Below are positions 53,333 to 62,505 of a DNA stretch of 62,505 nt, in pieces. Numbering within the stretch: the first letter of the stretch is position 1; each line of letters starts with the position of its first letter. The notes under the pieces were generated by a model. It saw only the letters and a list, made by a program, of their open reading frames with translations. It did no database searches and was not told where the DNA came from. The position numbers and the translations under genes were made by a program. Source of the stretch: Bacteroidales bacterium (GTDB taxonomy: Bacteria > Bacteroidota > Bacteroidia > Bacteroidales > UBA10428). The stretch lies in NCBI GenBank assembly GCA_016933335.1, contig JAFGBD010000064.1, forward strand, positions 1 to 62,505, given 5' to 3'.

Positions 53333-54622
53333 CTATTTATTCATTATTTCTTCTATTTCTTCCGCTTCTATTGGTATTTCATTCATCAAATCAAAGTTAC
53401 CCTTTTCCGTAATCATTATATCATTCTCAAGTCTGACTCCGGTCTTTTCTTCCGGAATATATATACCAGGTTCACAGGTTAACACCATACCAGGCTTTAG
53501 TTCTTCATCTTTACTTCCCGTATCATGTACATCAAGTCCCATAAAGTGTGAAGTACCATGCATGAAGTACTTTGACCATAATGGTTCGTCCTTTTTATTG
53601 CTTTTGACATCCTGTTTTGTATAAAGTCCCAGATGAATATGTTCTTCTTCCCATTTTCTGCAAACTTCTTTATGAATTTTATTGATGGTGGTACCTGGTT
53701 TCATTATGCCATTTGCAAACCTGAAAACCCTCAGTGTCGCATCATAAAGTTCTCTCTGCCTTTTGCTGAATTTTCCTTTCACAGGTATGGTCCTGCTCAA
53801 ATCACTTGAATAGTTGGCATATTCTGCACCGAAATCCATCAGCAGTAAATCCCCGTCTTTACAAACTTCGTTATTTGTTGTATAATGCAATATACAGGCA
53901 TTTTCTCCTGATGCAATTATCGGAGGATATGCATGACCTTCGGCACCATTCATAATGAATTCATGTGTCAGTTCGGCTTCGATCTGGTATTCATATATAC
54001 CAGGCTTAATATATTTTAATATTCTCAGGAAGCCACCGGCAGTTATCTGACAGGCTTTTTTAATGGCATCTGTTTCCAATGGCTGCTTGATCTGCCGCTG
54101 CCTTGCAATGACAGGAAATAAACGCTTAAAATGATGCAAAGGATAATCTTCTCTCATCTCCTTTAATAATCTCTGGCTGCGAAACGGGATGTCCGGCTTG
54201 TATTTGGGATATTCAGGCACATCATAATAAATTGTGTCACATCGTACCAGCTGTTCTCTTAAAAAAGAATCAAATTCATCATCCCATTTAACTGTTGTGA
54301 TTCCCGAAATATCCCTGGCTTCCTGCATGGTAAGTTTATGCCCTTCCCAGATTTCAAGTTTTTTGTTGCTCTTTCGAATGAACAAGATCTCTCTCAGCTT
54401 TTTATCAGGATGGTTTGGAACAAAAACAAGAATTGTTTTCTCCTGATTAATGCCGGTCATATAGAAAAGATTTGTATTTTGCCTGTATCTGTAATTCTGG
54501 TCCCCTGAACGATACATCTCATCATTTGAATGTATAATGGCGACAGCATTTTCTTCAAGATCCATGAGAAGTCTCTGCCTGTTTCCTTTAAAAAATGATG
54601 AATCAAATGAATACTTTCTCAT
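53333..54622 (-). CDS. pepP: Xaa-Pro aminopeptidase (M24B)
   Basis: A 429-residue protein with an N-terminal AMP_N domain (to about 170) and the pita-bread peptidase. Metal ligands: Asp in MDFGAEY, Asp in SSDLSRT, His in GTSHFMGLDVHD, Glu in TCEPGIY and Glu in RLENDIM. It removes N-terminal residues preceding proline. Cytoplasmic by sequence. A second, 463-residue member of the same family is encoded at the right end of the window. Confidence 0.92.
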   Translation of the reverse strand: MRKYSFDSSFFKGNRQRLLMDLEENAVAIIHSNDEMYRSGDQNYRYRQNTNLFYMTGINQEKTILVFVPNHPDKKLREILFIRKSNKKLEIWEGHKLTMQEARDISGITTVKWDDEFDSFLREQLVRCDTIYYDVPEYPKYKPDIPFRSQRLLKEMREDYPLHHFKRLFPVIARQRQIKQPLETDAIKKACQITAGGFLRILKYIKPGIYEYQIEAELTHEFIMNGAEGHAYPPIIASGENACILHYTTNNEVCKDGDLLLMDFGAEYANYSSDLSRTIPVKGKFSKRQRELYDATLRVFRFANGIMKPGTTINKIHKEVCRKWEEEHIHLGLYTKQDVKSNKKDEPLWSKYFMHGTSHFMGLDVHDTGSKDEELKPGMVLTCEPGIYIPEEKTGVRLENDIMITEKGNFDLMNEIPIEAEEIEEIMNK

Positions 54623-54663
54623 TGTTTATATTAATTCTAAATAGCAAAAACCTAATAAATTAC

Positions 54664-54695
54664 ATTGTTAAAGGTTATTTATCCGGATAAATTTG
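54664..54695 (+). promoter_or_regulatory. Promoter of sdhCAB/frdCAB
   Basis: ATTG (54664-54667), 20 bases, then TAAATTTG (54688-54695): a near-perfect Bacteroidota -33/-7 pair, about 60 bases before the first gene. Confidence 0.6.
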
Positions 54696-54757
54696 TTAAA
54701 GGCTCTAATAGGAGTGAAGTTAACCATAAAATAAAATAACACCAATAAAATCTGAAT

Positions 54758-55432
54758 ATGAGTAATATTTTTACTTCTTCAGTAGGCAAAAAATTCATCA
54801 TGTCACTGGCCGGACTTTTTCTAATCATTTTTTTAGTCCTGCATTTAAGCATTAACATAACCCTGATACTTTTCAAAACACCGGAAACCTTCAATAAAGC
54901 TGCTACTTTTATGGGTAACAATCCTGTTATTAAAATAATGGAGGTGGTTTTATTCGGCGGTATCCTGCTTCATATGATTTACGGTGCTGTGCTGCAGATT
55001 CAAAATCTGCTGGCACGTCCGGTCAGATATAAAAAATCAAATTACTCCCAGACATCATTTTTTTCAAAATATATGTTACACACTGCCATTATTATAACCA
55101 TATTCCTGGTAATACATCTTCTTGATTTCTGGATTAAGAATAAGTTTCTCGGTGAAGTTCATGATATCACCTATGCAGATGGAAAGACCTATCACGATTT
55201 GGGGGCGCTGGTGATTGAACGCTTTCAGATTGGATGGGTAGTTATCGTCTATGTGGTTCTTTTACTGGGACTTGGATTTCATCTGCATCATTCCTTTCAG
55301 TCAGCATTCCAGACGCTTGGACTGAACCATAAAACCTATACTCCGGTCATCAAGGCACTTGGTGTTATCTACTCCATCGTGGTGGCAGGCGGTTTCATTT
55401 CCATTCCAGTAGTTATCTATTTTTTAAAGTAA
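54758..55432 (+). CDS. sdhC: Succinate dehydrogenase / fumarate reductase cytochrome b subunit
   Basis: A 224-residue membrane protein with five helices and several His suited to bind two haems (HLS in helix 1, HMIYG in helix 2, VIHLLDF, and HLHHSF in helix 4). This is the single-subunit di-haem anchor of Wolinella/Bacteroides-type complexes. It passes electrons between the quinone pool and the catalytic subunits encoded just downstream. First gene of a three-gene operon. Confidence 0.94.
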   Translation: MSNIFTSSVGKKFIMSLAGLFLIIFLVLHLSINITLILFKTPETFNKAATFMGNNPVIKIMEVVLFGGILLHMIYGAVLQIQNLLARPVRYKKSNYSQTSFFSKYMLHTAIIITIFLVIHLLDFWIKNKFLGEVHDITYADGKTYHDLGALVIERFQIGWVVIVYVVLLLGLGFHLHHSFQSAFQTLGLNHKTYTPVIKALGVIYSIVVAGGFISIPVVIYFLK

Positions 55433-55449
55433 TCTGAAATAACAGCGAT

Positions 55450-57369
55450 ATGATAAAGCTCGACGCAAAAATTCCGGAAGGACCTCTTTCAGAAAAATGG
55501 ACAAAGCATCAGTCATCAGTTAAACTTGTCAGCCCTGCAAACAAGAAGAAACTTGACATCATTGTTGTTGGCGGTGGTGCAGCAGGTGCATCAGCAGCAG
55601 CATCCCTTGCCGAGTCAGGATATAACGTCAAGGTTTATGTGTTTCAGGATTCTTCCCGCAGGGCACATTCAATTGCATCACAGGGTGGCATCAATGCGAC
55701 AAAGAATTACAAAAATGATGCAGACAGTGATTATCGTTTGTTCTATGATATGATCAAAGGCGGTGATTTTCGGTCAAGGGAGGCAAATGTTTACAGGATT
55801 GCTGAAATAAGCAATAAAATAATCGATCAGTTCGTGGCACAGGGTGTGCCTTTTGCAAGAGAATACGGTGGTCATCTTGCAAACCGTTCCTTCGGCGGGG
55901 TTCAGGTATCCAGGACTTTTTATGCACAGGGTCAGACAGGACAGCAGTGTACATTGGCTGCATACCAGGCGCTGATGAGACAGGTTAAGGCAGGTAAGGC
56001 CAAGATATTTGCACGCCGGGATATGCTCGACCTGGTGGTTATTGACGGACGGGCAAGAGGAATCATAACAAGAAACCTGATAACAGGTGAGATTGAACGG
56101 CACTCGGCACATGCAGTTGTTTTTGCCACCGGAGGATACGGAACAATATATTACCTGTCAACACTCGCCATTAATTCAAATGGCAGTGCTGCCATGGCAG
56201 CTTTTAGGAAAGGAGCCCTTATGGCAAATCCAAGCATGGCACAAATCCATCCAACCTGTATTCCCGTTCTTAACGAGTACCAGTCGAAACTCACACTTAT
56301 GTCGGAATCACTCAGGAATGACGGGAGGGTATGGGTGCCTAAACAAAAAGGAGATAAACGGCCTGCAAACGAAATAAAGGAGGAAGAAAGGGATTATTAT
56401 CTTGAACGCAAATATCCTGCTTTTGGAAACCTGGTTCCCAGGGATGTTGCCTCGAGGGCTGCAAAAGAAAGATGCGATGAAGGCTATGGGGTCGGAGAAA
56501 CGGGATTATCTGTATACCTGGATTTTAGAGATGCCATTGAGAATCAGGGGAAAGATGCTATCAAATCGAAATACGGAACTCTTTTCGATCTGTGTGAAAA
56601 AGTAACAGGAATAAATCCATACAAAGAACCAATGCGGATATACCCGGCTTCTCATTATACCATGGGAGGATTATGGGTGGATTATAACCTGATGACCACC
56701 ATCCCCGGTTTATATGCCATAGGAGAAGCCAACTTCTCTGATCATGGTGCCAACCGCCTTGGTGCAAGCTCCCTGATGCAGTGTGCCGGTGATGGTTATT
56801 TTATACTGCCTGTTACCATTGGTGACTACCTGGCCGACCAGATCAGGATCCCAAAGATCCCTGCCGACACCCCTGAATTTGATGAAGCTGAAAAAGCAGT
56901 AAAGGATAAGCTGAATAAATTGATGTCAATAAAAGGTACACAGAGTCCGACCTCGTTCCATAAAAGGCTGGGACATATATTATGGACTTACTCAGGTATG
57001 AAGAGAAACGAGAAAGGACTAAAAAAAGCGCTGGAAGAAATAAAAGAACTGCAGGAAGAGTTCTGGCGGGATGTCAGGGTCGCAGGTGAATTATACGAAT
57101 TAAACCATGAACTTGAAAAGGCTAACAGGATAGCCGATTTCTTCGAACTCGCCCAGCTGATAGTCCTTGATGCGCTGAACCGGAAAGAATCGTGCGGTGC
57201 GCACTTCAGGGAAGAATATCAGACTGAAGAAGGGGAACCCAAACGGGACGATAAAAATTATTCCTATGTCGCAGCATGGGAATACACCGGAGATATATTA
57301 AAGTCTGTATTACATAAGGAAGAGCTTATATTTGAATATGTCACTCCTGTGAAGAGAAGTTACAAATAA
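55450..57369 (+). CDS. sdhA: Succinate dehydrogenase / fumarate reductase flavoprotein subunit
   Basis: A 639-residue flavoprotein. The FAD dinucleotide loop [10 protein letters not shown] lies near residue 40, and the flavin-linking His in [11 protein letters not shown] (about 75). Substrate-site elements are SHYTMGG and RLGASSLMQ. It catalyses succinate/fumarate interconversion; direction cannot be told from sequence, and in anaerobic Bacteroidota it mainly reduces fumarate. Gaps are 17 bases to sdhC and 31 to sdhB. Confidence 0.97.
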   Translation: MIKLDAKIPEGPLSEKWTKHQSSVKLVSPANKKKLDIIVVGGGAAGASAAASLAESGYNVKVYVFQDSSRRAHSIASQGGINATKNYKNDADSDYRLFYDMIKGGDFRSREANVYRIAEISNKIIDQFVAQGVPFAREYGGHLANRSFGGVQVSRTFYAQGQTGQQCTLAAYQALMRQVKAGKAKIFARRDMLDLVVIDGRARGIITRNLITGEIERHSAHAVVFATGGYGTIYYLSTLAINSNGSAAMAAFRKGALMANPSMAQIHPTCIPVLNEYQSKLTLMSESLRNDGRVWVPKQKGDKRPANEIKEEERDYYLERKYPAFGNLVPRDVASRAAKERCDEGYGVGETGLSVYLDFRDAIENQGKDAIKSKYGTLFDLCEKVTGINPYKEPMRIYPASHYTMGGLWVDYNLMTTIPGLYAIGEANFSDHGANRLGASSLMQCAGDGYFILPVTIGDYLADQIRIPKIPADTPEFDEAEKAVKDKLNKLMSIKGTQSPTSFHKRLGHILWTYSGMKRNEKGLKKALEEIKELQEEFWRDVRVAGELYELNHELEKANRIADFFELAQLIVLDALNRKESCGAHFREEYQTEEGEPKRDDKNYSYVAAWEYTGDILKSVLHKEELIFEYVTPVKRSYK

Positions 57370-57400
57370 GGAAAATACTTAATGGTCTAATCTTTATGAT

Positions 57401-58141
57401 ATGAATATAACACTTAAAATATGGCGCCAGAAAAACAGAGATGATAAAGGAAAATTTGTTACTTATAAACTGGGTGATGTCTCTGCTGAAATGACCTTTC
57501 TTGAAATGCTGGACTATCTGAATGAAAAACTGATCAGAGAAGGTGCCGATCCTGTTGCTTTTGACAGTGATTGTCGTGAAGGAATCTGCGGAATGTGCGG
57601 ATTGTATATCAACGGCAGGCCCAACGGACCCAGGAAAGGTGTAACAACCTGTCAGCTAAGCATGAGTGCATTCAAAGACGGAGATACAATAACTGTTGAG
57701 CCATGGAGGGCAAAAGCTTTTCCCGTAATTAAAGACCTCGTGGTTGACAGAACCTCTTTTGATAAAATCATACAGGCAGGGGGATATATCTCGGTTAATA
57801 CCGGTGCCGCTCCTGAAGCAAATGCAATCCCTGTAAAAAAAGAAAATGCAGAAAGAGCTTTTGATGCAGGTATATGTATAGGCTGTGGATCATGTGTGGC
57901 AGCCTGTACCAACGCTTCTGCAATGTTGTTCGTATCAGCCAAAGTCAGTCAGCTTGCCCTGCTGCCACAGGGAAGAGTAGAAGCAAAAGAAAGGGTGCGT
58001 GCCATGGTGCAGGCCATGGATGAACTGGGATTCGGTAATTGCTCCAATACAGGTGCCTGTGAGGTTGAATGCCCGAAAGAAATATCATTATCACATATAG
58101 CAAGACTAAACCGTGAATATTTCACTGCCGGCATCACCTGA
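57401..58141 (+). CDS. sdhB: Succinate dehydrogenase / fumarate reductase iron-sulfur subunit
   Basis: A 246-residue protein with the three cluster motifs: [2Fe-2S] in [16 protein letters not shown], [4Fe-4S] in [11 protein letters not shown] and [3Fe-4S] in [12 protein letters not shown]. It passes electrons from FAD to the haem subunit. Last gene of the operon. I see no strong terminator in the 111 bases that follow before the convergent SiaC gene. Confidence 0.97.
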   Translation: MNITLKIWRQKNRDDKGKFVTYKLGDVSAEMTFLEMLDYLNEKLIREGADPVAFDSDCREGICGMCGLYINGRPNGPRKGVTTCQLSMSAFKDGDTITVEPWRAKAFPVIKDLVVDRTSFDKIIQAGGYISVNTGAAPEANAIPVKKENAERAFDAGICIGCGSCVAACTNASAMLFVSAKVSQLALLPQGRVEAKERVRAMVQAMDELGFGNCSNTGACEVECPKEISLSHIARLNREYFTAGIT

Positions 58142-58252
58142 AATATCCATGATATGGTCATTGACTGTTCCAGTGATCAACAACTTTTAATGAAACAATT
58201 CTATGGCAATGGTTTTGCTGTTTTTCAATAAATCCCTGTTATGACCAGGTAA

Positions 58253-58642
58253 TCACTTTTTAAGTTCCACGAGATTAATGTCCAACCCGGTTTCCATCTC
58301 GAAATCTTCGACTTCATCAATCATATCAGGATCTGCTGCATCATAATACCAGTTGACAATGACCTTATTACCTTCATCTTTGCTCTTTTTTATGATATCA
58401 AGCATATCCAGTATCAATCTTGACGAATTGGTATTAAAATATGTCAGTTTAAAATTTAAAGTCAATGGTTTGCTTTTATCCTCCAGATATTTTTTAATCC
58501 ATTCAAGTAAAGGCGAGTAAAATTTAAATGTTTCTTCCATATAAGACTCTCCGGAAATTTCACAAACACCATTTTGCACATCAAAGTTTACTGTCGGATA
58601 ATATGGTGCATCCGGTACCTCTTTAATAATAATGTTTTCCAT
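58253..58642 (-). CDS. siaC: SiaC family regulatory phosphoprotein, second copy
   Basis: A 129-residue SiaC homologue with the signature LTYFNTNSSR; the predicted phosphosite is Thr71. It shares the fold and signature of the copy at 27.5 kb but is clearly diverged. It is the last gene of a minus-strand set with SiaB and a TPR-PP2C phosphatase. No diguanylate cyclase is near, so the output is unknown. Confidence 0.85.
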   Translation of the reverse strand: MENIIIKEVPDAPYYPTVNFDVQNGVCEISGESYMEETFKFYSPLLEWIKKYLEDKSKPLTLNFKLTYFNTNSSRLILDMLDIIKKSKDEGNKVIVNWYYDAADPDMIDEVEDFEMETGLDINLVELKK

Positions 58643-58667
58643 ATTTATTCTTTTTCAAGTTGTCTTT

Positions 58668-59183
58668 CTATTTCTTAATATTCACCGAAATTGTAAAGAA
58701 TGAATGTATATCATCAAGTTCAGTAACCTTGTAATTAAGCTTATCACCACTCAATAAACTGGTTTGTATCAGACCTATATGAGCGCCAACATCTCTTTCG
58801 ATAGCCTGGCTCCTGGTTCTTCTTTTAAGCTCTCTCAGTTCCTTTTCTGTGAGTGAGTTAATTTCATCACAGTTTCTGATTAATTTGAATCCATCTTCGC
58901 GAATGATCAGATTACCAGTAGTAACATTATATTTATTGCTATTCTCCTTTACAATAAACCATCCCACTCCCGACTTTATACCTTTTTCCACCTCAATGGT
59001 TTCAGCAGAATAATAAGATACATTTTGTGTAAGTTCAATAAAAATCCTGAATATCCTTTTCGCCAGTGAATTTTCAACTCTGATGATACTTTTAAGTGAG
59101 TTTCCAACAAATGATAGTAAACCAACTGTCAGTGGTCCCTTGAATGAAATGATGCTATCATTATCATAACCAACTTTAAACAT
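58668..59183 (-). CDS. siaB: SiaB family protein kinase, second copy
   Basis: A 171-residue SiaB homologue. The N-box is IELTQNVSYY (E-x-x-x-N), VTTGN is shared with the first copy, and the glycine lid is reduced to VGAHIGL. It is about 20 residues shorter at the N-terminus than the first copy. It would phosphorylate the adjacent SiaC. Gaps are 25 bases to siaC and 10 to the phosphatase gene, so the three are one transcript. Confidence 0.82.
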   Translation of the reverse strand: MFKVGYDNDSIISFKGPLTVGLLSFVGNSLKSIIRVENSLAKRIFRIFIELTQNVSYYSAETIEVEKGIKSGVGWFIVKENSNKYNVTTGNLIIREDGFKLIRNCDEINSLTEKELRELKRRTRSQAIERDVGAHIGLIQTSLLSGDKLNYKVTELDDIHSFFTISVNIKK

Positions 59184-59193
59184 AACAATAATA

Positions 59194-60990
59194 TTATACT
59201 TTTTTAACTTTCAAACCAATAATTGTAATATCATCACGCTGTGCTTCCTTTCCCATGAAATCAGCCAGCGTCTCTGTAAAAATCTCCCTTTGCTGATCCA
59301 TAGGTTTATCTCCCAAATTAGTAATCAGTTCTTCAACTTTTTTACTTCCAAATCTTTTTCTGTCAGGCCCATTCTGATCAACAATACCATCTGTCAGCAT
59401 ATAAATAATATCACCCTGATGCAGGGTCAGTTCCTGGTTGGTAAATTCAAGGCTTTCTTTTTTCTCTCCAATGCCTCCGATCGATTTACGTTCACCATGA
59501 AGGCAGATTAGTTCTTTGTTTTCATTTCTAAGAATATATAATGTACGTTTAGCTCCGGAAAAAGTTATACCAAGATTATTGTCTTTCTTTATTTCAAAAC
59601 GGCACAGCAATAAATCCATGCCATCATTATTATCGGTTTGTTCCTGCCGGAGCGCTATCCTGACTTCATTATTAAGTAATTCCAGTATTTCCTTTGGATC
59701 ATGAACCTGTCTTTCACTTACTATTTCATTGAGCAACCTGTTTCCAATCATAGACATAAAAGCTCCCGGAACACCATGTCCTGTGCAATCGACAACAGCA
59801 ATAAAAAGACTGTTTCTTTTGATTATTTTTTCATCGAATCCGGAAAACCAGTAAAAATCTCCGGATACAATGTCTTTTGGCATGTAAATGATAAAAGATT
59901 CAAAAAGTCTATTGAGTATATTTTCATCAGGCAGCATAGCCTGTTGAATGGTCATTGCATAACGGATACTGGCAGTAATGTTTTTATTCTGCAGGTCAAG
60001 CATATCCCTTTGTGAACGGATCTGCCTGTTTGCGATCCTGAGTTTAATCAGTAATAATGTCAGCAATACCAGGAAAGTTAACAGTACAATCAATCCGATT
60101 GTAAAAAATCTGATTCTTAAGTTTTTTAATCTGAGCAAAGCGTCCTTTTCCCTTATTTCAGCATTTTTTACATCCAGCTCAAGTTTTTGTTCACGTGTTA
60201 ATTTCTCTGCTTTTACAAGGGAATCGGCAGTTACTTCCAGTTCTGCTTTCTTAAGTCTAAGCTCAGTCTCTGTAAGTTGCTTTTCAGATTGTGCTTTATG
60301 AACTTCCGTTTCAGCCTCTTCTTTCACCTGTTTCATTTCCTGCCTTTTAATCTCCTTATCCAGTGATGAATAAAGATCAAAATACTGGTATGATTTATCA
60401 GATTGGCCAAGTTTGTCATAGTTTTCATATGTGATTCCGTAGCATCTCCTGAGCAGTTTCAGATTGTTGATATCTTTTGCCATCTGAATGGCAGATTCAA
60501 GCCGCTCGTTTGATTCCTGATACCTTCCCAATCCCTGTAGAGCAACAGCCACATTGCTGACAGATGAGATAATACCTTCTTTGGTATCTATTTTATTGCT
60601 TATTTCCAGGCCTTTCTGAAGGTATGAAAGTGCTTTGTCATATTGCTCAAGGTCAAGGTATATCATACCCAGATTATTATATGTCACCAGGCTGCCTTTC
60701 TGATTGCCAAGCTGATTATTGATTTCAAGAATTCTCTGATAATATCCGGCAGCTTTTTCATTCTGGTTATGATTCCTTAAAAGATATGCTGACTTGTTAA
60801 AATATTTTGCTGCTTCAGCAAGATTGCCTTCTTTAAGGTATTTTTCAGCAATCTCGTCATTTTGTTTGATTTCTTTTTGTATACCTGATCCTGCCTGTCC
60901 TGTAACAATATCATCTGAAAAGAATGCAAGACAGGTAACTATTAACGCTACCCTGCTCATATATCTTAAACCAGACATGTAAAAATCCAT
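59194..60990 (-). CDS. TPR-membrane-PP2C (SpoIIE-type) phosphatase, SiaA-like
   Basis: A 598-residue protein. The N-terminal hydrophobic segment (about 10-30) acts as signal or anchor. TPR repeats (about 40-215) face the periplasm, followed by a long Lys/Glu coiled coil (220-295), a membrane helix (about 297-317) and a cytoplasmic PP2C domain (about 350-598) with VSGDFYWF, VDCTGHGVPGA, DGMDLL, MLTDGIVD and RDDITIIGL. All metal ligands are present. It would dephosphorylate the SiaC encoded downstream. The input differs from the other module: TPR outside the membrane rather than GAF/PAS inside. Confidence 0.87.
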   Translation of the reverse strand: MDFYMSGLRYMSRVALIVTCLAFFSDDIVTGQAGSGIQKEIKQNDEIAEKYLKEGNLAEAAKYFNKSAYLLRNHNQNEKAAGYYQRILEINNQLGNQKGSLVTYNNLGMIYLDLEQYDKALSYLQKGLEISNKIDTKEGIISSVSNVAVALQGLGRYQESNERLESAIQMAKDINNLKLLRRCYGITYENYDKLGQSDKSYQYFDLYSSLDKEIKRQEMKQVKEEAETEVHKAQSEKQLTETELRLKKAELEVTADSLVKAEKLTREQKLELDVKNAEIREKDALLRLKNLRIRFFTIGLIVLLTFLVLLTLLLIKLRIANRQIRSQRDMLDLQNKNITASIRYAMTIQQAMLPDENILNRLFESFIIYMPKDIVSGDFYWFSGFDEKIIKRNSLFIAVVDCTGHGVPGAFMSMIGNRLLNEIVSERQVHDPKEILELLNNEVRIALRQEQTDNNDGMDLLLCRFEIKKDNNLGITFSGAKRTLYILRNENKELICLHGERKSIGGIGEKKESLEFTNQELTLHQGDIIYMLTDGIVDQNGPDRKRFGSKKVEELITNLGDKPMDQQREIFTETLADFMGKEAQRDDITIIGLKVKKV

Positions 60991-61020
60991 ATAATAAAGT
61001 TAATAATTTCCTGCAAAAAG

Positions 61021-62412
61021 TCAACGCTTCATAATATTCTCAATTTCACTGATGGTTTTCGGAACAGGTGTACCGATTATCTTATGTCCTGCCTTGGTGA
61101 CAAGTACATTGTCCTCAATCCTGATTCCACCAAAACTGATATTTTTCTTTACTTTTTCATAATCGATAAAAGTGGAATGAAGTTTTTCAGACATCCATTT
61201 CTCAATCAATGCAGGAATAAAATAAATACCTGGTTCAACAGTGAGAGTATAACCTTCCTTCAGCTTTTTCCCCAGACGAAGATATCCTGTACCAAACTGA
61301 TTTATTCTTTTTACATCATCATCATAACCAACAAATTCTTCCCCCAAATCTTCCATGTCATGAACATCGAGCCCAATCATATGACCAAGACCATGCGGGA
61401 AAAATAAAGCGTGAGCCCCGGCTTGCACAGCATTATCAACATTTCCTTTCATAAAACCCAGATCCCTGAGGCCCTGACAAATGATTCTTGAAGCATAAAG
61501 ATGAATATCAAGATACCTGATCCCCGGCTTAATTGCTTTGATCGATTCAACCTCTGCCTGAAGCACAATACCGTATATGTCTTTTTGCAGGTCCGTGTAT
61601 TTGCCTGAAACAGGAAAGGTACGGGTCAGATCAGTGGCATAGTGAAGCGGGGATTCGGCCCCTGCATCGATCAACAGTAAGTCGCCTGATTGCATCTGAT
61701 TACCATGATAATGATTATGCAATATATGACCGTTCACGCTGCAAATTATCGGATAAGCCATTCTGCAGTTTCTTTCCAGGGTGAATCCCTCTATTAATCC
61801 GGTAATTTCATATTCATATCTGCCTGGTTTTATTTGATGCATTGCTTCTACATAAAATGCTTTGGTAACCTCATTCATGGTTTTTTCCATTTCTGATATC
61901 TCAACCTCCTTTTTGCAGGATCTTTGAGCAGCTATTTCCTTTATTAACTCCTGCGAAGCCCTGGCATAAGTTTTATCATAGTCCGATCCAAGCAAAAATG
62001 ACAACTGCATCCTTCGGTCGTCCCTGTATGGGGGGAGGTAATATATCATGCGATTCCGGCCGACGGCTTTATCAATATCTGATTTAAGATCATTCCATGG
62101 CCTGGACCCGGTAATTCCAGACTTATGACATTTTTCTTTCATACTTTCCTGGTAACCCATCCAGATGATATCCTCCAAATCAGGATCATTGCCGTAAATG
62201 GTTTCGGTATTTTCCTCAATATCTATGATACCTGCCAGATCCGGTTCATCAATACCAAAATAATAGAGGAAATTACTATCCTGCCTGAATGGATACTGGT
62301 TGGCTTTATAATTCATCGGGCATTCTTTATTGCCTAAAATCAGAATTATGCCTTTATGAATAGCCTTTCGAAGATGATTTCTCCGATCAATATAGATTTC
62401 TTTAGGAAACAT
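61021..62412 (-). CDS. Aminopeptidase P family protein (M24B), second copy
   Basis: A 463-residue protein with an AMP_N domain and M24 peptidase domain. The metal ligands are complete: IDAGAES, TDLTRT, GLGHMIGLDVHD, TVEPGIY and RIEDNVL. It is only moderately similar to the pepP at 53.3 kb, and it is longer. It ends 30 bases before the TPR-phosphatase start, so it may lead that transcript. The last 93 bases of the window, upstream of it, show no feature I can support. Confidence 0.9.
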   Translation of the reverse strand: MFPKEIYIDRRNHLRKAIHKGIILILGNKECPMNYKANQYPFRQDSNFLYYFGIDEPDLAGIIDIEENTETIYGNDPDLEDIIWMGYQESMKEKCHKSGITGSRPWNDLKSDIDKAVGRNRMIYYLPPYRDDRRMQLSFLLGSDYDKTYARASQELIKEIAAQRSCKKEVEISEMEKTMNEVTKAFYVEAMHQIKPGRYEYEITGLIEGFTLERNCRMAYPIICSVNGHILHNHYHGNQMQSGDLLLIDAGAESPLHYATDLTRTFPVSGKYTDLQKDIYGIVLQAEVESIKAIKPGIRYLDIHLYASRIICQGLRDLGFMKGNVDNAVQAGAHALFFPHGLGHMIGLDVHDMEDLGEEFVGYDDDVKRINQFGTGYLRLGKKLKEGYTLTVEPGIYFIPALIEKWMSEKLHSTFIDYEKVKKNISFGGIRIEDNVLVTKAGHKIIGTPVPKTISEIENIMKR

Positions 62413-62505
62413 TTGATATTTTCATCAGAATATATTTGTTTTATTCTATTGGTCTGATGTAACTTACCATTAAAAATATTTTCATCTCCTTTTGTGAAAA
62501 AATGA

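Overview
The window looks like chromosomal DNA of a Bacteroidota bacterium, probably a free-living or environmental Bacteroidales-like lineage. The evidence is a PorP/SprF protein beside a large SprB-repeat protein with a type IX secretion C-terminal domain, a DUF2723/GT117 membrane glycosyltransferase, a Bacteroides-type three-subunit succinate dehydrogenase/fumarate reductase, SiaB/SiaC-type regulators, and -7 promoter boxes of the Bacteroidota form TAnnTTTG. I cannot name a genus. No insertion sequence, prophage, CRISPR array or rRNA operon was seen.

Layout. 0-1.1 kb (-): ribosomal genes rplM-rpsI-rpsB, the last cut by the window edge. 1.25-7.3 kb (+): O-antigen ligase-like protein, alkyladenine DNA glycosylase, GT117 glycosyltransferase and polysaccharide deacetylase. 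7.2-13.4 kb: a lasso-peptide biosynthetic locus. It holds a nucleotidyltransferase and an AsnB-like lasso cyclase on the minus strand, then an HPr-kinase-like kinase, a sulfotransferase, a PqqD-type RRE protein (B1), a B2 leader peptidase and a 47-codon precursor gene on the plus strand. The predicted core is an 18-mer starting with Gly, with Glu at position 9 and Ser at the C-terminus. That fits a 9-residue macrolactam ring and a C-terminal phosphorylation site. 13.5-18.7 kb (+): SprB-repeat protein and its PorP/SprF partner. 19.0-32.5 kb (+): a long signalling run with CheR, a GAF/PAS sensor, a degenerate CheR, a stand-alone CheB, a GAF protein, a GAF/PAS/PP2C phosphatase, SiaB, SiaC, a TerB-like/ABC transporter fusion, a lipoprotein and a secreted protein, closed by a strong terminator. 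No CheA, CheW, CheY or classical chemoreceptor is present.

32.5-41 kb: DUF6427-like membrane protein, thioredoxin, DnaE with a fused proofreading exonuclease, thioredoxin-like lipoprotein, AlbA_2 regulator, tRNA-Ala(GGC) and TonB. 41-49.4 kb: lipoprotein, HflX, Asd, lamin-tail-domain secreted protein, LOG-family enzyme and a repeat lipoprotein. 49.4-52.5 kb (-): a corrinoid methyl-transfer set (UroD-like methyltransferase, B12-binding protein, homocysteine S-methyltransferase). 52.5-54.6 kb (-): alpha/beta hydrolase and an M24 aminopeptidase. 54.7-58.1 kb (+): sdhCAB/frdCAB behind a good promoter. 58.2-61.0 kb (-): a second SiaC/SiaB/PP2C module. 61.0-62.4 kb (-): a second M24 aminopeptidase.

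The two most interesting parts are the lasso locus, which pairs a kinase with a sulfotransferase and has no visible exporter, and the two SiaABC-like partner-switching modules, one of them embedded with CheR/CheB genes but no chemotaxis core. All functional statements rest on reading motifs by eye; no database search was run.
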